Both the position numbers and the translations under genes were made by a program. A stretch of 64,000 nucleotides of DNA from JAZKHE01 sp040385525 (GTDB lineage: Bacteria; Bacteroidota; Bacteroidia; UBA4408), in assembly GCA_040385525.1 (NCBI GenBank), contig JAZKHE010000002.1:62001-126000 (forward strand), given 5' to 3'. Positions 9,080-17,511 of this stretch are shown one piece after another. How positions within the stretch are numbered: the first letter of the stretch is position 1; each line of letters starts with the position of its first letter. The notes beneath the pieces were generated by a model. It saw only the letters and a list, made by a program, of their open reading frames with translations. It ran no database searches and was not told where the DNA came from.

Positions 9080-10291
9080 TTGAAGAAAAACAGAGAAATT
9101 TTTGCTTTTATTCTAGTACTTATATTTATTTTAATCATTGTTTTTGTTAGCAAAGCATGGATTGAAAGCAAGTTTCCTGGATTGGCTGAGCGCGGACAGT
9201 TTGGTGATATGTTTGGTTTTGTTAATGCTTTATTCTCTGGTTTTGGTTTTTTAGGACTTTTAACTACAATATATTTACAACGACAAGAGCTAAAAATTCA
9301 ACAAATAGAGCTTAAGGAAACAAAGGAAATTTTTATACAACAAAATAAGCTAATGATTACTCAACAAAACATATCAATGTTTTTTAGTTTAATCGAAAAC
9401 CATAGAGTTTTGGTAATAAATCTTAGTGAGACTCTAAATATTGACAGCCAAAAAAGAACTTTGTTTGGTAATGAATTAATAAATTATAAAACCGAGTGGC
9501 TATTTAAATATTTAGATGAAATAAAATGGCTATTAAAAAAGGGTAAGGGTAATGCGAGGTTGTTTAATGAAAAACATCCTGATTATATATTATTTAACAA
9601 TTCTAACTATTATGTTTTTGAAAGTATTAGGGTAATTATTACGTTTGTTATTGAACACTTAGAGAATGACGAACTTTATCATAAAATTTTATATAATTCC
9701 TTAACAAAAAACGAAAAAATACTAGCAGGTATTTATCTTGAATATAATGGTTTATCGTCAAAGCACGATGCCAAAATATTGACTTTTAATTTTAAAGAAG
9801 AGTTTATTTTGAACCAAAAGAACTTTAAGTTTGAATTCACAAAAATTCCGAAACTATATTTTCATTTTCCATATCATTCTGTCAAAAATGTCTTAAATTA
9901 TGAAAAGCAAGAAAATGAAATAATATTTAAAAATTTAACAGATTCTGCTGTTTTAAAATCAATAAGGTATGATTACATTGATAATAAAGACAACTTATTT
10001 ACAAATAAAAAAACGTTAAACCTAAAACTGGAAAAAGATGAAGATTATAGGTTTAATCAAAACGAAATTTTAGCTCTTCATAAATTTGACGAAAACATTA
10101 AACGGTTTTTTGAGGAGCCTAATGATGAATTATCTAGAAAAGAAATTGCCAATATAGAGCATCACATAAAAACACATCAATTGTTTTTTGAAATTGAATA
10201 CTTGAGTCAAACTTTTGAGGTTGAAGCTAAAATTTCAATGAACGTCAATGTTTTTAAGAAAAACAAAGAGTTGATTTTTTCAATTAATTAA
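9080..10291 (+). CDS. Putative phage abortive infection protein (PutAbiC-like)
   Basis: A 403-aa protein starting at a TTG at 9080; the first in-frame ATG lies past the first membrane segment, so TTG is preferred. Residues about 8-25 and 47-64 are two membrane helices separated by ERGQFGDMFGFVNALFSG. They are followed by a coiled coil with the repeated YLQRQELKIQQIELKETKE pattern, then a large soluble domain rich in Asn, Lys and aromatic residues. This architecture is what I know from the putative AbiC-like phage abortive infection family, where the membrane-anchored protein is thought to stop phage spread. It starts 30 bp after trpS and faces the two-component genes. It has no visible defence partner genes. 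The family call is moderately secure; anti-phage activity is inference. Confidence 0.65.
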   Translation: MKKNREIFAFILVLIFILIIVFVSKAWIESKFPGLAERGQFGDMFGFVNALFSGFGFLGLLTTIYLQRQELKIQQIELKETKEIFIQQNKLMITQQNISMFFSLIENHRVLVINLSETLNIDSQKRTLFGNELINYKTEWLFKYLDEIKWLLKKGKGNARLFNEKHPDYILFNNSNYYVFESIRVIITFVIEHLENDELYHKILYNSLTKNEKILAGIYLEYNGLSSKHDAKILTFNFKEEFILNQKNFKFEFTKIPKLYFHFPYHSVKNVLNYEKQENEIIFKNLTDSAVLKSIRYDYIDNKDNLFTNKKTLNLKLEKDEDYRFNQNEILALHKFDENIKRFFEEPNDELSRKEIANIEHHIKTHQLFFEIEYLSQTFEVEAKISMNVNVFKKNKELIFSIN

Positions 10292-10299
10292 AAAGACCA

Positions 10300-11004
10300 C
10301 TACACTGCTGCGCTTACCAATAGTTTAAATCCTTTTCCGTGTACGTTTATAATTTCTATGTTGCTGTCTTCTTTTAAATATTTACGCAGTTTGGCAATGT
10401 AAACATCCATGCTTCGTCCGTTAAAGTAATTGTCGTCTTCCCAAATGGTGCGTAGTGCGTAGTTTCTATCTAGTACTTCGTTAGCGTGCACACACAATAG
10501 TTTTAGCAATTGTGCTTCGCGTGTAGTAAGTTTTTGTTGTTTGCCATCAACATGCAACAATTGGTGGTTAAAATCAAAACGATATTTACCCAGCACAAAC
10601 TCATTGTTTTCGTTTGCCAAAGGCGACTGTTTTTTGGTGCGTCGCAAAATTGCTTTTACACGCAACAACAATTCTTCCATGTTAAATGGCTTGGTTATGT
10701 AATCGTCAGCTCCCGCATTAAAACCATCAATGGCATCTTGTTTCATCGATTTTGCCGTTAAAAATATAATAGGCACTTCGGTGTTGTGTTTTCTAATTTC
10801 TTTTGCAAGTGTGTAGCCGTCCATTATGGGCATCATTACATCAAGCAATATAATTTCGTAGTTGTTTTTTTTAAATAAATCTAAGCCTTCTTTACCGTTT
10901 ACAGCAAGGGTTGCATCGTAGCTTTTTGCTTCTAAATAATCTTGTAAAAGTGTGCCTAAATTCGGATCATCTTCTACTAATAACAATTTTACTTTTTCTT
11001 CCAT
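10300..11004 (-). CDS. OmpR/PhoB family response regulator
   Basis: A 234-aa two-domain response regulator. The receiver domain shows the acidic pair in VEDDPN (residues 10-12), the phospho-acceptor Asp55 in LLDVMMPIMDGY, and the conserved Lys105 in DYITKPF. The C-terminal winged helix (residues about 135-230) carries LTTREAQLLKLLCVHANEVLDR and the recognition-helix region NGRSMDVYIAKLRKYL. It is transcribed after the histidine kinase with an 8-bp gap and is its evident partner. Regulated genes cannot be told from sequence, but the architecture resembles Bacteroidota RprY/RprX-type systems. Confidence 0.95.
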   Translation of the reverse strand: MEEKVKLLLVEDDPNLGTLLQDYLEAKSYDATLAVNGKEGLDLFKKNNYEIILLDVMMPIMDGYTLAKEIRKHNTEVPIIFLTAKSMKQDAIDGFNAGADDYITKPFNMEELLLRVKAILRRTKKQSPLANENNEFVLGKYRFDFNHQLLHVDGKQQKLTTREAQLLKLLCVHANEVLDRNYALRTIWEDDNYFNGRSMDVYIAKLRKYLKEDSNIEIINVHGKGFKLLVSAAV

Positions 11005-11012
11005 AACTATCT

Positions 11013-12614
11013 TTATTTTAAATTGTTGTTATATGGTAAATAAATACTAAAAGTGCTGCCTTGCCCTAATTCACTATCAATAGATATTGTGCCGCCATGT
11101 TTTTCTACAATAACTTTTACGTAGCTTAAACCCAAGCCATAACCCTTTACGTTGTGCACATTACCTGTTGGTATTCTATATAATTTTTCGAACACTTTCT
11201 TTTGATTCTCTTTACTAATTCCTATTCCGTTATCTATTATTTTTATAAATATACCGCTTTCAACATTTAATGTAACAACTTTTATTAAAGGTTGTTTATC
11301 CGAATACTTTAAAGCGTTATCAATTAAGTTATAAATAATGTTTGTAATATGCGTTTTATCTACAAAATGCTCATGTTGCACAGCATTAAACTCGCAAATT
11401 ATTTCGCCTCCATTTTTTTCTACTTGTAAACGAATATTGTTTACAGCTTGTTGCAAAATAACGTGTAAATCTTGTTCGGTTAAGTTTAGTTTTAATTGTC
11501 CTTTATCTAAAATGGCAGTTTGCAAAACATTTTCAACCAAAACGCTTAAACGCTTATTTTCTTCGTTTATTACCCGCAAATATCGTGCGGTTTTTTCTGG
11601 TGTCTTAATCACGCTCTCATCGCTTAACACTTCTGTAGCTAAAGATATAGTAGAAATAGGTGTTTTCAGCTCATGCGTCATATTATTTATAAAATCGTTT
11701 TTTATTTCTGACAGCTTTTTTTGGCGATAAATAGTTGACAGTGTAAAATAAAATGTAGCAATCAAAATTAAAATCATTAAAGACGAACCAATCAAAACAA
11801 AACGCATGGTTTTAATAATATAACGCGTTTCGTGCGGAAAATAAACCGACAAATAACGTGGTTGCACAAAAATATTATCGGGCGAAAGGTTGGTAAAAAA
11901 ACGAGAGCTAACCAATTCGTTTTTTAGTTCGGGGTCTTCAATAAATTCAAAATTTGTTTTGTTGTTAATTACAATTCCAAAAACAAAACGCGCCATAACG
12001 CCTCTCGCCATTAGCTCTTCTTGAATCATTTTTTTTAATCCAGCAGTATCAATTGCTGCGTTTACATCGTTATAAATGTTTACAGAAATTAACTCATCAA
12101 AAATTTCGTTCATTATATCTTCTCGGTGCGAAAACCAATCGTCGGTTTTTTTAAGAGAATCTACTTGTTGTGTTGCAATTGGTTTTAATTGATCTATTGT
12201 AGAGCCAAGCGCTAAACTTTTTTGACTTAAGGTATCGTTAAAAAACTGCTTAAAACGCGATTTTTTTACAACAACACCAGCAGAATCCGAAATAGTTTCT
12301 TCGTAAACATTTAATCTGTAATTGCTAGGAGTAATTGCTTTGTTGTTAGCAATGGCCGGCAAAAGCGCGGTAGAATCGGGCGCGTTGGGTTTAATACTTT
12401 GGCGTTGAAAATTTAATCGTTTTGTAATTTTTGCAGCAGTCGATTTTTTTTCGATGCGATGCACTACTTCGTTTAAGGCTTGTGTAACCGTTTGTTCAAA
12501 GTGTTCTTCTTTAATGCCAATGGCATTATCAATCCAGTAGAGCTGAATTAAAATTAATCCGGTTACCACAACCGAAATCAAAACCGTAATTAAAGCAAGC
12601 CTTTTGTTATTCAT
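11013..12614 (-). CDS. Sensor histidine kinase (HisKA-HATPase_c)
   Basis: A 533-aa membrane kinase. A first membrane helix lies at residues 8-28 and a second near residues 270-290, enclosing a periplasmic sensor region of about 240 residues with no domain I recognise. The dimerisation and phospho-acceptor helix has His314 in NNMTHELKTPIST. The ATPase domain shows the N box (IIYNLIDNALKYSD), G1 (IKIIDNGIGI) and G2 (GYGLGLSYVK). It sits 8 bp upstream of the response regulator gene and should phosphorylate it. The stimulus is unknown. Confidence 0.95.
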   Translation of the reverse strand: MNNKRLALITVLISVVVTGLILIQLYWIDNAIGIKEEHFEQTVTQALNEVVHRIEKKSTAAKITKRLNFQRQSIKPNAPDSTALLPAIANNKAITPSNYRLNVYEETISDSAGVVVKKSRFKQFFNDTLSQKSLALGSTIDQLKPIATQQVDSLKKTDDWFSHREDIMNEIFDELISVNIYNDVNAAIDTAGLKKMIQEELMARGVMARFVFGIVINNKTNFEFIEDPELKNELVSSRFFTNLSPDNIFVQPRYLSVYFPHETRYIIKTMRFVLIGSSLMILILIATFYFTLSTIYRQKKLSEIKNDFINNMTHELKTPISTISLATEVLSDESVIKTPEKTARYLRVINEENKRLSVLVENVLQTAILDKGQLKLNLTEQDLHVILQQAVNNIRLQVEKNGGEIICEFNAVQHEHFVDKTHITNIIYNLIDNALKYSDKQPLIKVVTLNVESGIFIKIIDNGIGISKENQKKVFEKLYRIPTGNVHNVKGYGLGLSYVKVIVEKHGGTISIDSELGQGSTFSIYLPYNNNLK

Positions 12615-12682
12615 TTTAACAAATGTAAATTAAGCATTTTGGCTTAAAAAACGGCTTAACACTTTTTAACACGCAGAAAATA

Positions 12683-12714
12683 TTTGGTTTATTTTAACAT
12701 AAGCACTATATTTA
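12683..12714 (+). promoter_or_regulatory. Candidate promoter of the ECF sigma gene
   Basis: TTTG at 12683-12686, a 20-bp spacer, and TATATTTA at 12707-12714 (one mismatch to TAnnTTTG), ending 25 bp before the TTG start at 12740. Confidence 0.45.
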
Positions 12715-12739
12715 ACAACGTAAAACAGAAACTAAAGTT

Positions 12740-13306
12740 TTGACAAACGAAGATTTAATACAAGGTTGCATAAAACAAGAGCACGAGGCGCAAAAAGAGT
12801 TGTACAAACTTTTTTATACGGAGTTGATGGGTTTTTGTATGCGTATGTCGTGTGATTATGATGAGGCGGTTTCTTTGTTTCAAGATGGTTTTATTCGCAT
12901 TTACAAAGATATTCGTACCGAAAAAATAAACACAAGTTTAGCCAAGTGGACCAAATTAAAAATGGTAAACAATACGGTTGAACTTCTTAGAAAAAACATA
13001 CAACAACACGTTATTTCATCAACAGGTAGAGGCACAGAACAAAGCAACACTGAGTTGAGCGATTTTACTTTTGTAGAACAATTAAGCGAAGAACAATTGC
13101 TAAAAGCATTACAAAAACTACCTGTAATGTATAGAATTTTGGTTAATCTAACTTACATAGATACCTTGCCAGCGCAAGAAATCGCAAAGTTGGTAGATAT
13201 GAGTGAAGGAACACTTTTTTCGAACACTTCAAAAGCAGAATTTTCGTTAAAAAATATAATAGCGCAATATTATTTTAAACCACAAAATGAGCCAACAGCA
13301 TCCTAG
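12740..13306 (+). CDS. RNA polymerase sigma factor, sigma-70 (ECF-like) family
   Basis: A 188-aa protein with sigma region 2 (residues about 8-75, with YTELMGFCMRMSCDYDEAVSLFQDGFIRIYKDI) and region 4 (residues about 115-165, ALQKLPVMYRILVNLTYIDTLPAQEIAKLVDMSEGTLFSNTSKAEFSLK). The spacing is as in Bacteroidota ECF sigma factors. The chosen start is TTG 12740, with no better ATG upstream of region 2. It overlaps the next gene by 20 bases, so the two are translationally coupled and the neighbour may be its regulator. The sigma gene is divergent from the two-component operon. Target promoters are unknown. Confidence 0.85.
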   Translation: MTNEDLIQGCIKQEHEAQKELYKLFYTELMGFCMRMSCDYDEAVSLFQDGFIRIYKDIRTEKINTSLAKWTKLKMVNNTVELLRKNIQQHVISSTGRGTEQSNTELSDFTFVEQLSEEQLLKALQKLPVMYRILVNLTYIDTLPAQEIAKLVDMSEGTLFSNTSKAEFSLKNIIAQYYFKPQNEPTAS

Positions 13307-13661
13307 CCTAATAATTCGTACTGCTTTAAAAAGCAAACTCGAAAAGCTCAACGTTTCCTTTAACGAGGAGCATTGGGTGCAAATGGAAAACATTATTATT
13401 GCGCAACCAAAAAGCGTTGTAATAAAAACACCATTGTTGTTGTTGCAAGTTTTTTACTCTATTTTAACTATAACAACAATTGCGTGTATTATCTTTTGTC
13501 CGCAAACAATAGCGCCAAAAGCCAAACCAGTTAAGTATAACGGAGATTTATTAGTGCCGAGTAAAATAAAAAAAACAAACTTTAACAAAGCGGCTACCAA
13601 TTACAAAGCTGCAGCTATTGTAGATTCTTTAGCAGTTAATTCGCCAATTAAACCTGAGTAA
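13287..13661 (+). CDS. Small single-pass membrane protein, possible sigma-factor partner
   Basis: A 124-aa protein with an N-terminal soluble part (LEKLNVSFNEEHWVQMENII), one membrane helix (residues about 48-70), and a short lysine-rich exterior tail. The start overlaps the sigma gene by 20 bases. Anti-sigma factors of Bacteroidota often follow their sigma gene and begin with a cytoplasmic segment before a single helix. The W..M and membrane topology fit that layout, but no zinc-binding or FecR domain is visible. The anti-sigma role is inferred from position. Confidence 0.55.
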   Translation: MSQQHPSLIIRTALKSKLEKLNVSFNEEHWVQMENIIIAQPKSVVIKTPLLLLQVFYSILTITTIACIIFCPQTIAPKAKPVKYNGDLLVPSKIKKTNFNKAATNYKAAAIVDSLAVNSPIKPE

Positions 13662-13675
13662 AACATTCAATTGAT

Positions 13676-13683
13676 TACTTTTG
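13676..13683 (+). promoter_or_regulatory. Candidate uvrC -7 element
   Basis: TACTTTTG at 13676-13683 matches TAnnTTTG and ends 13 bp before the uvrC ATG. No clear -33 TTG is seen. Confidence 0.35.
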
Positions 13684-13696
13684 TTATTCAGTTGAA

Positions 13697-15511
13697 ATGG
13701 AAAACACCCTCGAAAATAAGTTAAAAGAAATTATAAAGGCATTGCCTTTCAATCCTGGTATTTATCAATATTTCGATTCGGAAGAAAAAATAATTTACAT
13801 CGGTAAAGCCAAAAATCTTAAAAAAAGAGTTTCGTCTTATTTTAATCGAGATAATCACGATAGCCGAAAAACTGCGTTGTTGGTAAAAAATATTTGCGAT
13901 ATAAAATTTATAATTGTTGAGAGCGAACTTGATGCCTTATTGCTCGAAAATACGCTGATAAAAAAGTATCAGCCCAAGTACAACATCAATTTAAAAGACG
14001 ACAAAACCTACCCTTGGATTTGTGTTAAAAACGAAGATTTTCCGAGAGTTTTTGCAACACGAAATCTTATAAAAGATGGCTCGCATTATTTTGGACCTTA
14101 TGCTATGCCTAAAATAATGTATACCGTTTTAGATTTAATAAAAGATTTGTATCCATTACGAACTTGCAATTACACGCTTTCTCGCGAAAACATTGAAAAA
14201 CATAAATACAAAGTGTGTTTAGAATATCATATTGGCAATTGCAAAGGCGCTTGCGAAGGGCACCAATCAAAAACGGAATACGATATTGGAATAGAAAATA
14301 TAAAAGATATTTTAAGAGGAAACACCAGTGCGGTTTTGCGTATGCTAAAAGCCTTAATGCAAGATAATGCGGAGAAGTTTGAGTTTGAAAAAGCGCAAGC
14401 CTTAAAACTAAAAATAGAAGAGTTAGAACGTTTTAAAAGTAAATCAACTGTAGTTAGCCCAACTATTAGCGACGTTGATGTTTTTTCAATAAAAACAGAT
14501 GAAGATTTTGCGTTTATTAATTTTTTAAAAGTAATGGAAGGCGCAATTGTGCAAGGGCATACCATAGAATTAAAAAAGAAACTAGACGAAACCGACGAAG
14601 AATTGTTGTTGTTTGGCATTACCGAATTACGAACACGTTTTGAAAGTTTTTCTAAAGAAATTATTGTTCCTTTTAAATTATCGATTGAGTTGCCCGACAT
14701 AAATTTTATTGTACCTCAACGAGGCGATAAAAAACAATTACTAGAACTTTCGTTACGCAACGTTGATTACTACCGAAAAGAAAAACAAAAACAATCTGAT
14801 TTAATAGATCCCGATAGACACACCAACAGAATAATGGCGCAACTAAAAAAAGATTTGCGTTTAACCGAAGAGCCGCGCCATATAGAATGTTTTGATAACT
14901 CTAACTTTCAAGGAGCATTTCCTGTTGCGGCAATGACAGTTTTTAAAGACGGCAAACCCAGCAAAAGAGATTATCGCCACTTCAACATAAAAACAGTAGA
15001 AGGTCCAAACGATTTTGCATCAATGGAAGAAGTTATTTATCGCAGGTACAAACGCTTGCAAGACGAAGATTTACCTTTACCACAGCTAATTGTAATTGAT
15101 GGTGGAAAAGGACAATTGAGTTCGGCTTTAATCAGTTTAGAAAAACTTGGTTTACGTGGTAAAATAGGAATTATTGGCATTGCAAAAAAACTTGAAGAAA
15201 TTTATTTTCCGGGAGATGCTTATCCTTTATACATTGATAAAAAAAGCGAAAGTTTGCGTATAATTCAACACATTAGAGACGAAGCTCATCGCTTTGGAAT
15301 TACGCATCACAGAGCGCAAAGAGCCAAAGGAACAATTAAAACCGAACTAAACGACATAAAAGGAATTAGTGGAATTAGCGCTACCAAACTTTTAAAAAAA
15401 TTCAAATCAGTGCTAAACATCGCAAAAGCCGAAATGCCAGAGCTTGTTGAAGAAATAGGCGAAGCAAAGGCAAAATTAGTATTCGATTATTTTAATAAAA
15501 AACAGGACTGA
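13697..15511 (+). CDS. uvrC: Excinuclease ABC subunit C
   Basis: A 604-aa UvrC, the nuclease that cuts on both sides of DNA lesions in the UvrABC system. The N-terminal GIY-YIG domain is clear (Gly21-Ile-Tyr and Tyr34-Ile-Gly, with catalytic Arg44). The cysteine cluster CLEYHIGNCKGACEG follows near residue 175, then the UVR UvrB-binding motif (residues about 210-250), the RNase H-like 5' nuclease domain (IECFDNSNFQGAFPVAAM; LIVIDGGKGQL) and a C-terminal helix-hairpin-helix (IKGISGISATKLLKKF). Length agrees with the family. A TACTTTTG box 14 bp before the ATG suggests its own promoter. Confidence 0.97.
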   Translation: MENTLENKLKEIIKALPFNPGIYQYFDSEEKIIYIGKAKNLKKRVSSYFNRDNHDSRKTALLVKNICDIKFIIVESELDALLLENTLIKKYQPKYNINLKDDKTYPWICVKNEDFPRVFATRNLIKDGSHYFGPYAMPKIMYTVLDLIKDLYPLRTCNYTLSRENIEKHKYKVCLEYHIGNCKGACEGHQSKTEYDIGIENIKDILRGNTSAVLRMLKALMQDNAEKFEFEKAQALKLKIEELERFKSKSTVVSPTISDVDVFSIKTDEDFAFINFLKVMEGAIVQGHTIELKKKLDETDEELLLFGITELRTRFESFSKEIIVPFKLSIELPDINFIVPQRGDKKQLLELSLRNVDYYRKEKQKQSDLIDPDRHTNRIMAQLKKDLRLTEEPRHIECFDNSNFQGAFPVAAMTVFKDGKPSKRDYRHFNIKTVEGPNDFASMEEVIYRRYKRLQDEDLPLPQLIVIDGGKGQLSSALISLEKLGLRGKIGIIGIAKKLEEIYFPGDAYPLYIDKKSESLRIIQHIRDEAHRFGITHHRAQRAKGTIKTELNDIKGISGISATKLLKKFKSVLNIAKAEMPELVEEIGEAKAKLVFDYFNKKQD

Positions 15512-15553
15512 TTTTTGTTTACTTTTGCAGTAAATTACAACAAATCCAAATAA

Positions 15554-16117
15554 ATGAAAAAAGCGTTTTTCTATTTTTTTAAAGGTGTTCTATATGTGGT
15601 GCCGGTTTTTATTACTGCCTACATTATAGTAGCAATAATTCAAAAAATTGGTTCGCTTTTAGAGTTGCTTCACATACGTATTCATCCGCTAATCGACCCG
15701 TTTTTAGGCTTGATTTTAGTGGTTACATTAATTATTTCAATTGGTTATTTGGGTTCATCTATTTTTAATCCAATTTTTAAATTATTTGAGCATTATTTAG
15801 AAAAAGCGCCACTTGTAAAAACCATTTATTCGTCGGTAAAAGATTTGCTTACAGCTTTTGTTGGCGAGAAAAAAAGATTTAACAAACCTGTTTTGGTTAA
15901 AATGGGAAACAATGTAGAAAAAATAGGTTTTATAACTAACGAATCTTTAACGGAATTAGGAATAAGTAATGATAAGGTTGCTGTTTATTTCCCGCACTCT
16001 TACGCTTTTTCTGGCAATTTATTTATAATAGAAAAACAACACATAACACCAATTAATGGAAGCTCTTCAGATATTATGAAGTTTATTGTTTCGGGAGGTG
16101 TTGTAACAGTAGATTAA
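15554..16117 (+). CDS. DUF502 family membrane protein
   Basis: A 187-aa protein with two membrane helices in the first 75 residues (FYFFKGVLYVVPVFITAYII and LILVVTLIISIGYLG), then a beta-rich soluble domain with the conserved segment KAPLVKTIYSSVKDLLTAF. These are the hallmarks of the DUF502 family, found widely in bacteria and of unknown function. It follows uvrC by 42 bp, with a TACTTTTG box at 15520-15527 that could initiate separately. No enzymatic motif is visible. Confidence 0.85.
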   Translation: MKKAFFYFFKGVLYVVPVFITAYIIVAIIQKIGSLLELLHIRIHPLIDPFLGLILVVTLIISIGYLGSSIFNPIFKLFEHYLEKAPLVKTIYSSVKDLLTAFVGEKKRFNKPVLVKMGNNVEKIGFITNESLTELGISNDKVAVYFPHSYAFSGNLFIIEKQHITPINGSSSDIMKFIVSGGVVTVD

Positions 16118-16128
16118 TAATTTTTAAC

Positions 16129-16791
16129 ATGAAAAAAATAATTGTTGCAATTGGTTTTTTGTTTGTTGTTGCTACAACACAAGCACAAAAAATTACAGTT
16201 TACGAAGTAAATGAAACTTTTAGTAACGGAACAAATCCAGCTTATTCGGTAGATATTTATGAGAATTCGTTAGACGATGTTCGTTCAGCGTGGAAAAAAA
16301 ACATGAATGGTTATAAAGCCGATAGACTTGGTGGAAAAAAACAAATTACTGCCGAAAAAGTACGCATGCCAGCCCTTTCGCCAAACCCTGTGCACATTTA
16401 TGCAATTACCGAAGACTTAGGTTATCACCATGTAAAACTTACTGTAGCTTTTATGGCAGATAGTATTTTCGTTAATAAAGCACGCGCTTCAGAAAACGAA
16501 ACCTGTAAAAAATTGGTTTATGATTTTGCCGTTCAAACCAATAAAGCGGGTTTAAACAGACAGATTAAAACAGAACAAAAAAAACAAAAAAAGCTAGAGT
16601 TAACGCTTAAAGATTTAGAGGAAGAAAATGTTTCGCTTAAAAACGACATTGTTGATTATCAAAACAGAATAAAAAAAGCAGAAAGTGACATTGTAAAAAA
16701 CGAGCAAAAAAACGCCAATAAAAAACAAGAAATTGAAAAAGAAAAAGCGGTGCTCGAAGCTTTAAAAGAAAAATTAGAAAAAGTACAATAA
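16129..16791 (+). CDS. Periplasmic protein with C-terminal coiled coil, function unknown
   Basis: A 220-aa protein with a cleavable signal peptide (MKKIIVAIGFLFVVATTQAQ, cut after TQA). A globular domain of about 120 residues contains YHHVKLTVAFMADSIFVNK. From residue about 140 to the end it is a long, highly charged coiled coil of heptad-like Lys/Glu/Asn repeats. No known family is recognised. It begins 11 bp after the DUF502 gene, so the two probably share a transcript. It resembles small envelope proteins of Bacteroidota that contain an uncharacterised domain fused to a coiled coil. Confidence 0.6.
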   Translation: MKKIIVAIGFLFVVATTQAQKITVYEVNETFSNGTNPAYSVDIYENSLDDVRSAWKKNMNGYKADRLGGKKQITAEKVRMPALSPNPVHIYAITEDLGYHHVKLTVAFMADSIFVNKARASENETCKKLVYDFAVQTNKAGLNRQIKTEQKKQKKLELTLKDLEEENVSLKNDIVDYQNRIKKAESDIVKNEQKNANKKQEIEKEKAVLEALKEKLEKVQ

Positions 16792-16849
16792 ACAAATAAG
16801 TCATCGTGGGCTTACCTCTTAACGCTATGAATTTGTTTGACTTAATTTC

Positions 16850-16975
16850 GAGAGACGAGCGTCGGCTTGACAAAACGCGAAAGCGAGTGGCTTTGTGTGA
16901 AAGCATTCGTTTTGTCTTGACTTTTTTTGGTTCGTTTTTTGTGTCAAGACAAAAAATGAACGTAAAGACCCACGA
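16850..16975. repeat. Dispersed repeat with 12-bp inverted arms
   Basis: This fills the gap between the coiled-coil protein and the PTPS gene. TTTTGTCTTGAC (16910-16921) and GTCAAGACAAAA (16943-16954) are perfect inverted arms around a T-rich 21-nt loop. A related element, in the opposite orientation, lies at 42240-42275. The left part (GAGACGAGCG...GCGAGTGGCTTTG) has the uneven GC of a Bacteroidota interspersed repeat. No coding function is seen. Confidence 0.6.
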
Positions 16976-17086
16976 TAGTTTGTTGCCTATAGTTACAGTT
17001 TAATTCAAGGCGACATTTTGTAGTTTGCGATTACTTAATATAAACAAATTGCAGTTTTTAAAGTTATATAAAACAAAATTCATTTT

Positions 17087-17494
17087 ATGAAAGTTGCCGT
17101 TATAAGAAAAGCACATTTTAATGCCGCACATCGTTTGCATAACCCAAAATGGAGTGCAGAAAAAAATGCTGAGGTGTTTGGCAAGTGCAATAATGCAAAC
17201 TATCATGGGCACAATTATAATTTAGAAGTAAAAGTTGTAGGAGAAATTGATGCAGAAACAGGTTACGTTATTGATATTAAATATTTAACCGATTTAATAG
17301 AAGCAGAAGTAGAACAACGTTTCGACCATAAAAATCTAAATTTAGATACGGTTGAGTTTAAAAATCTAAATCCAACAGCCGAAAATATTTGTGTAGTAAT
17401 TTACAATTTGCTTCGTGCAAAACTCAATGCTAAATACGATTTGCAAATTCGCTTGTTCGAAACTGAGCGCAACTTTTTTGAATACCCTGCATAA
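17087..17494 (+). CDS. 6-pyruvoyl-tetrahydropterin synthase family protein (PTPS/QueD)
   Basis: A 135-aa T-fold enzyme acting on 7,8-dihydroneopterin triphosphate. Zinc ligands His15 (KAHFNAAHRL) and His40/His42 (YHGHNY) and the catalytic Cys34 in KCNNANYHGHNY are all present. The downstream DHKNLN and PTAEN signatures (FDHKNLNLD; NLNPTAENICV) are also intact. In bacteria this fold usually makes carboxy-tetrahydropterin for queuosine (QueD). The CNN..xHGHNY form is also that of true PTPS, so both options remain. No queuosine genes and no preQ1 riboswitch are visible nearby. It has its own 5' region after the repeat. Confidence 0.9.
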   Translation: MKVAVIRKAHFNAAHRLHNPKWSAEKNAEVFGKCNNANYHGHNYNLEVKVVGEIDAETGYVIDIKYLTDLIEAEVEQRFDHKNLNLDTVEFKNLNPTAENICVVIYNLLRAKLNAKYDLQIRLFETERNFFEYPA

Positions 17495-17511
17495 TTTTTA
17501 TTTTGGAAGAA

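Noticed and set aside
16806..17003. 65-aa open frame over the repeat before the PTPS gene
   Set aside because: It spans the hairpin repeat, has no conserved features and uses the uneven composition of the repeat.
16980..17086. Possible preQ1 riboswitch ahead of the PTPS/QueD gene
   Set aside because: No short stem with an A-rich tail and C-rich loop of the preQ1-I type could be found.
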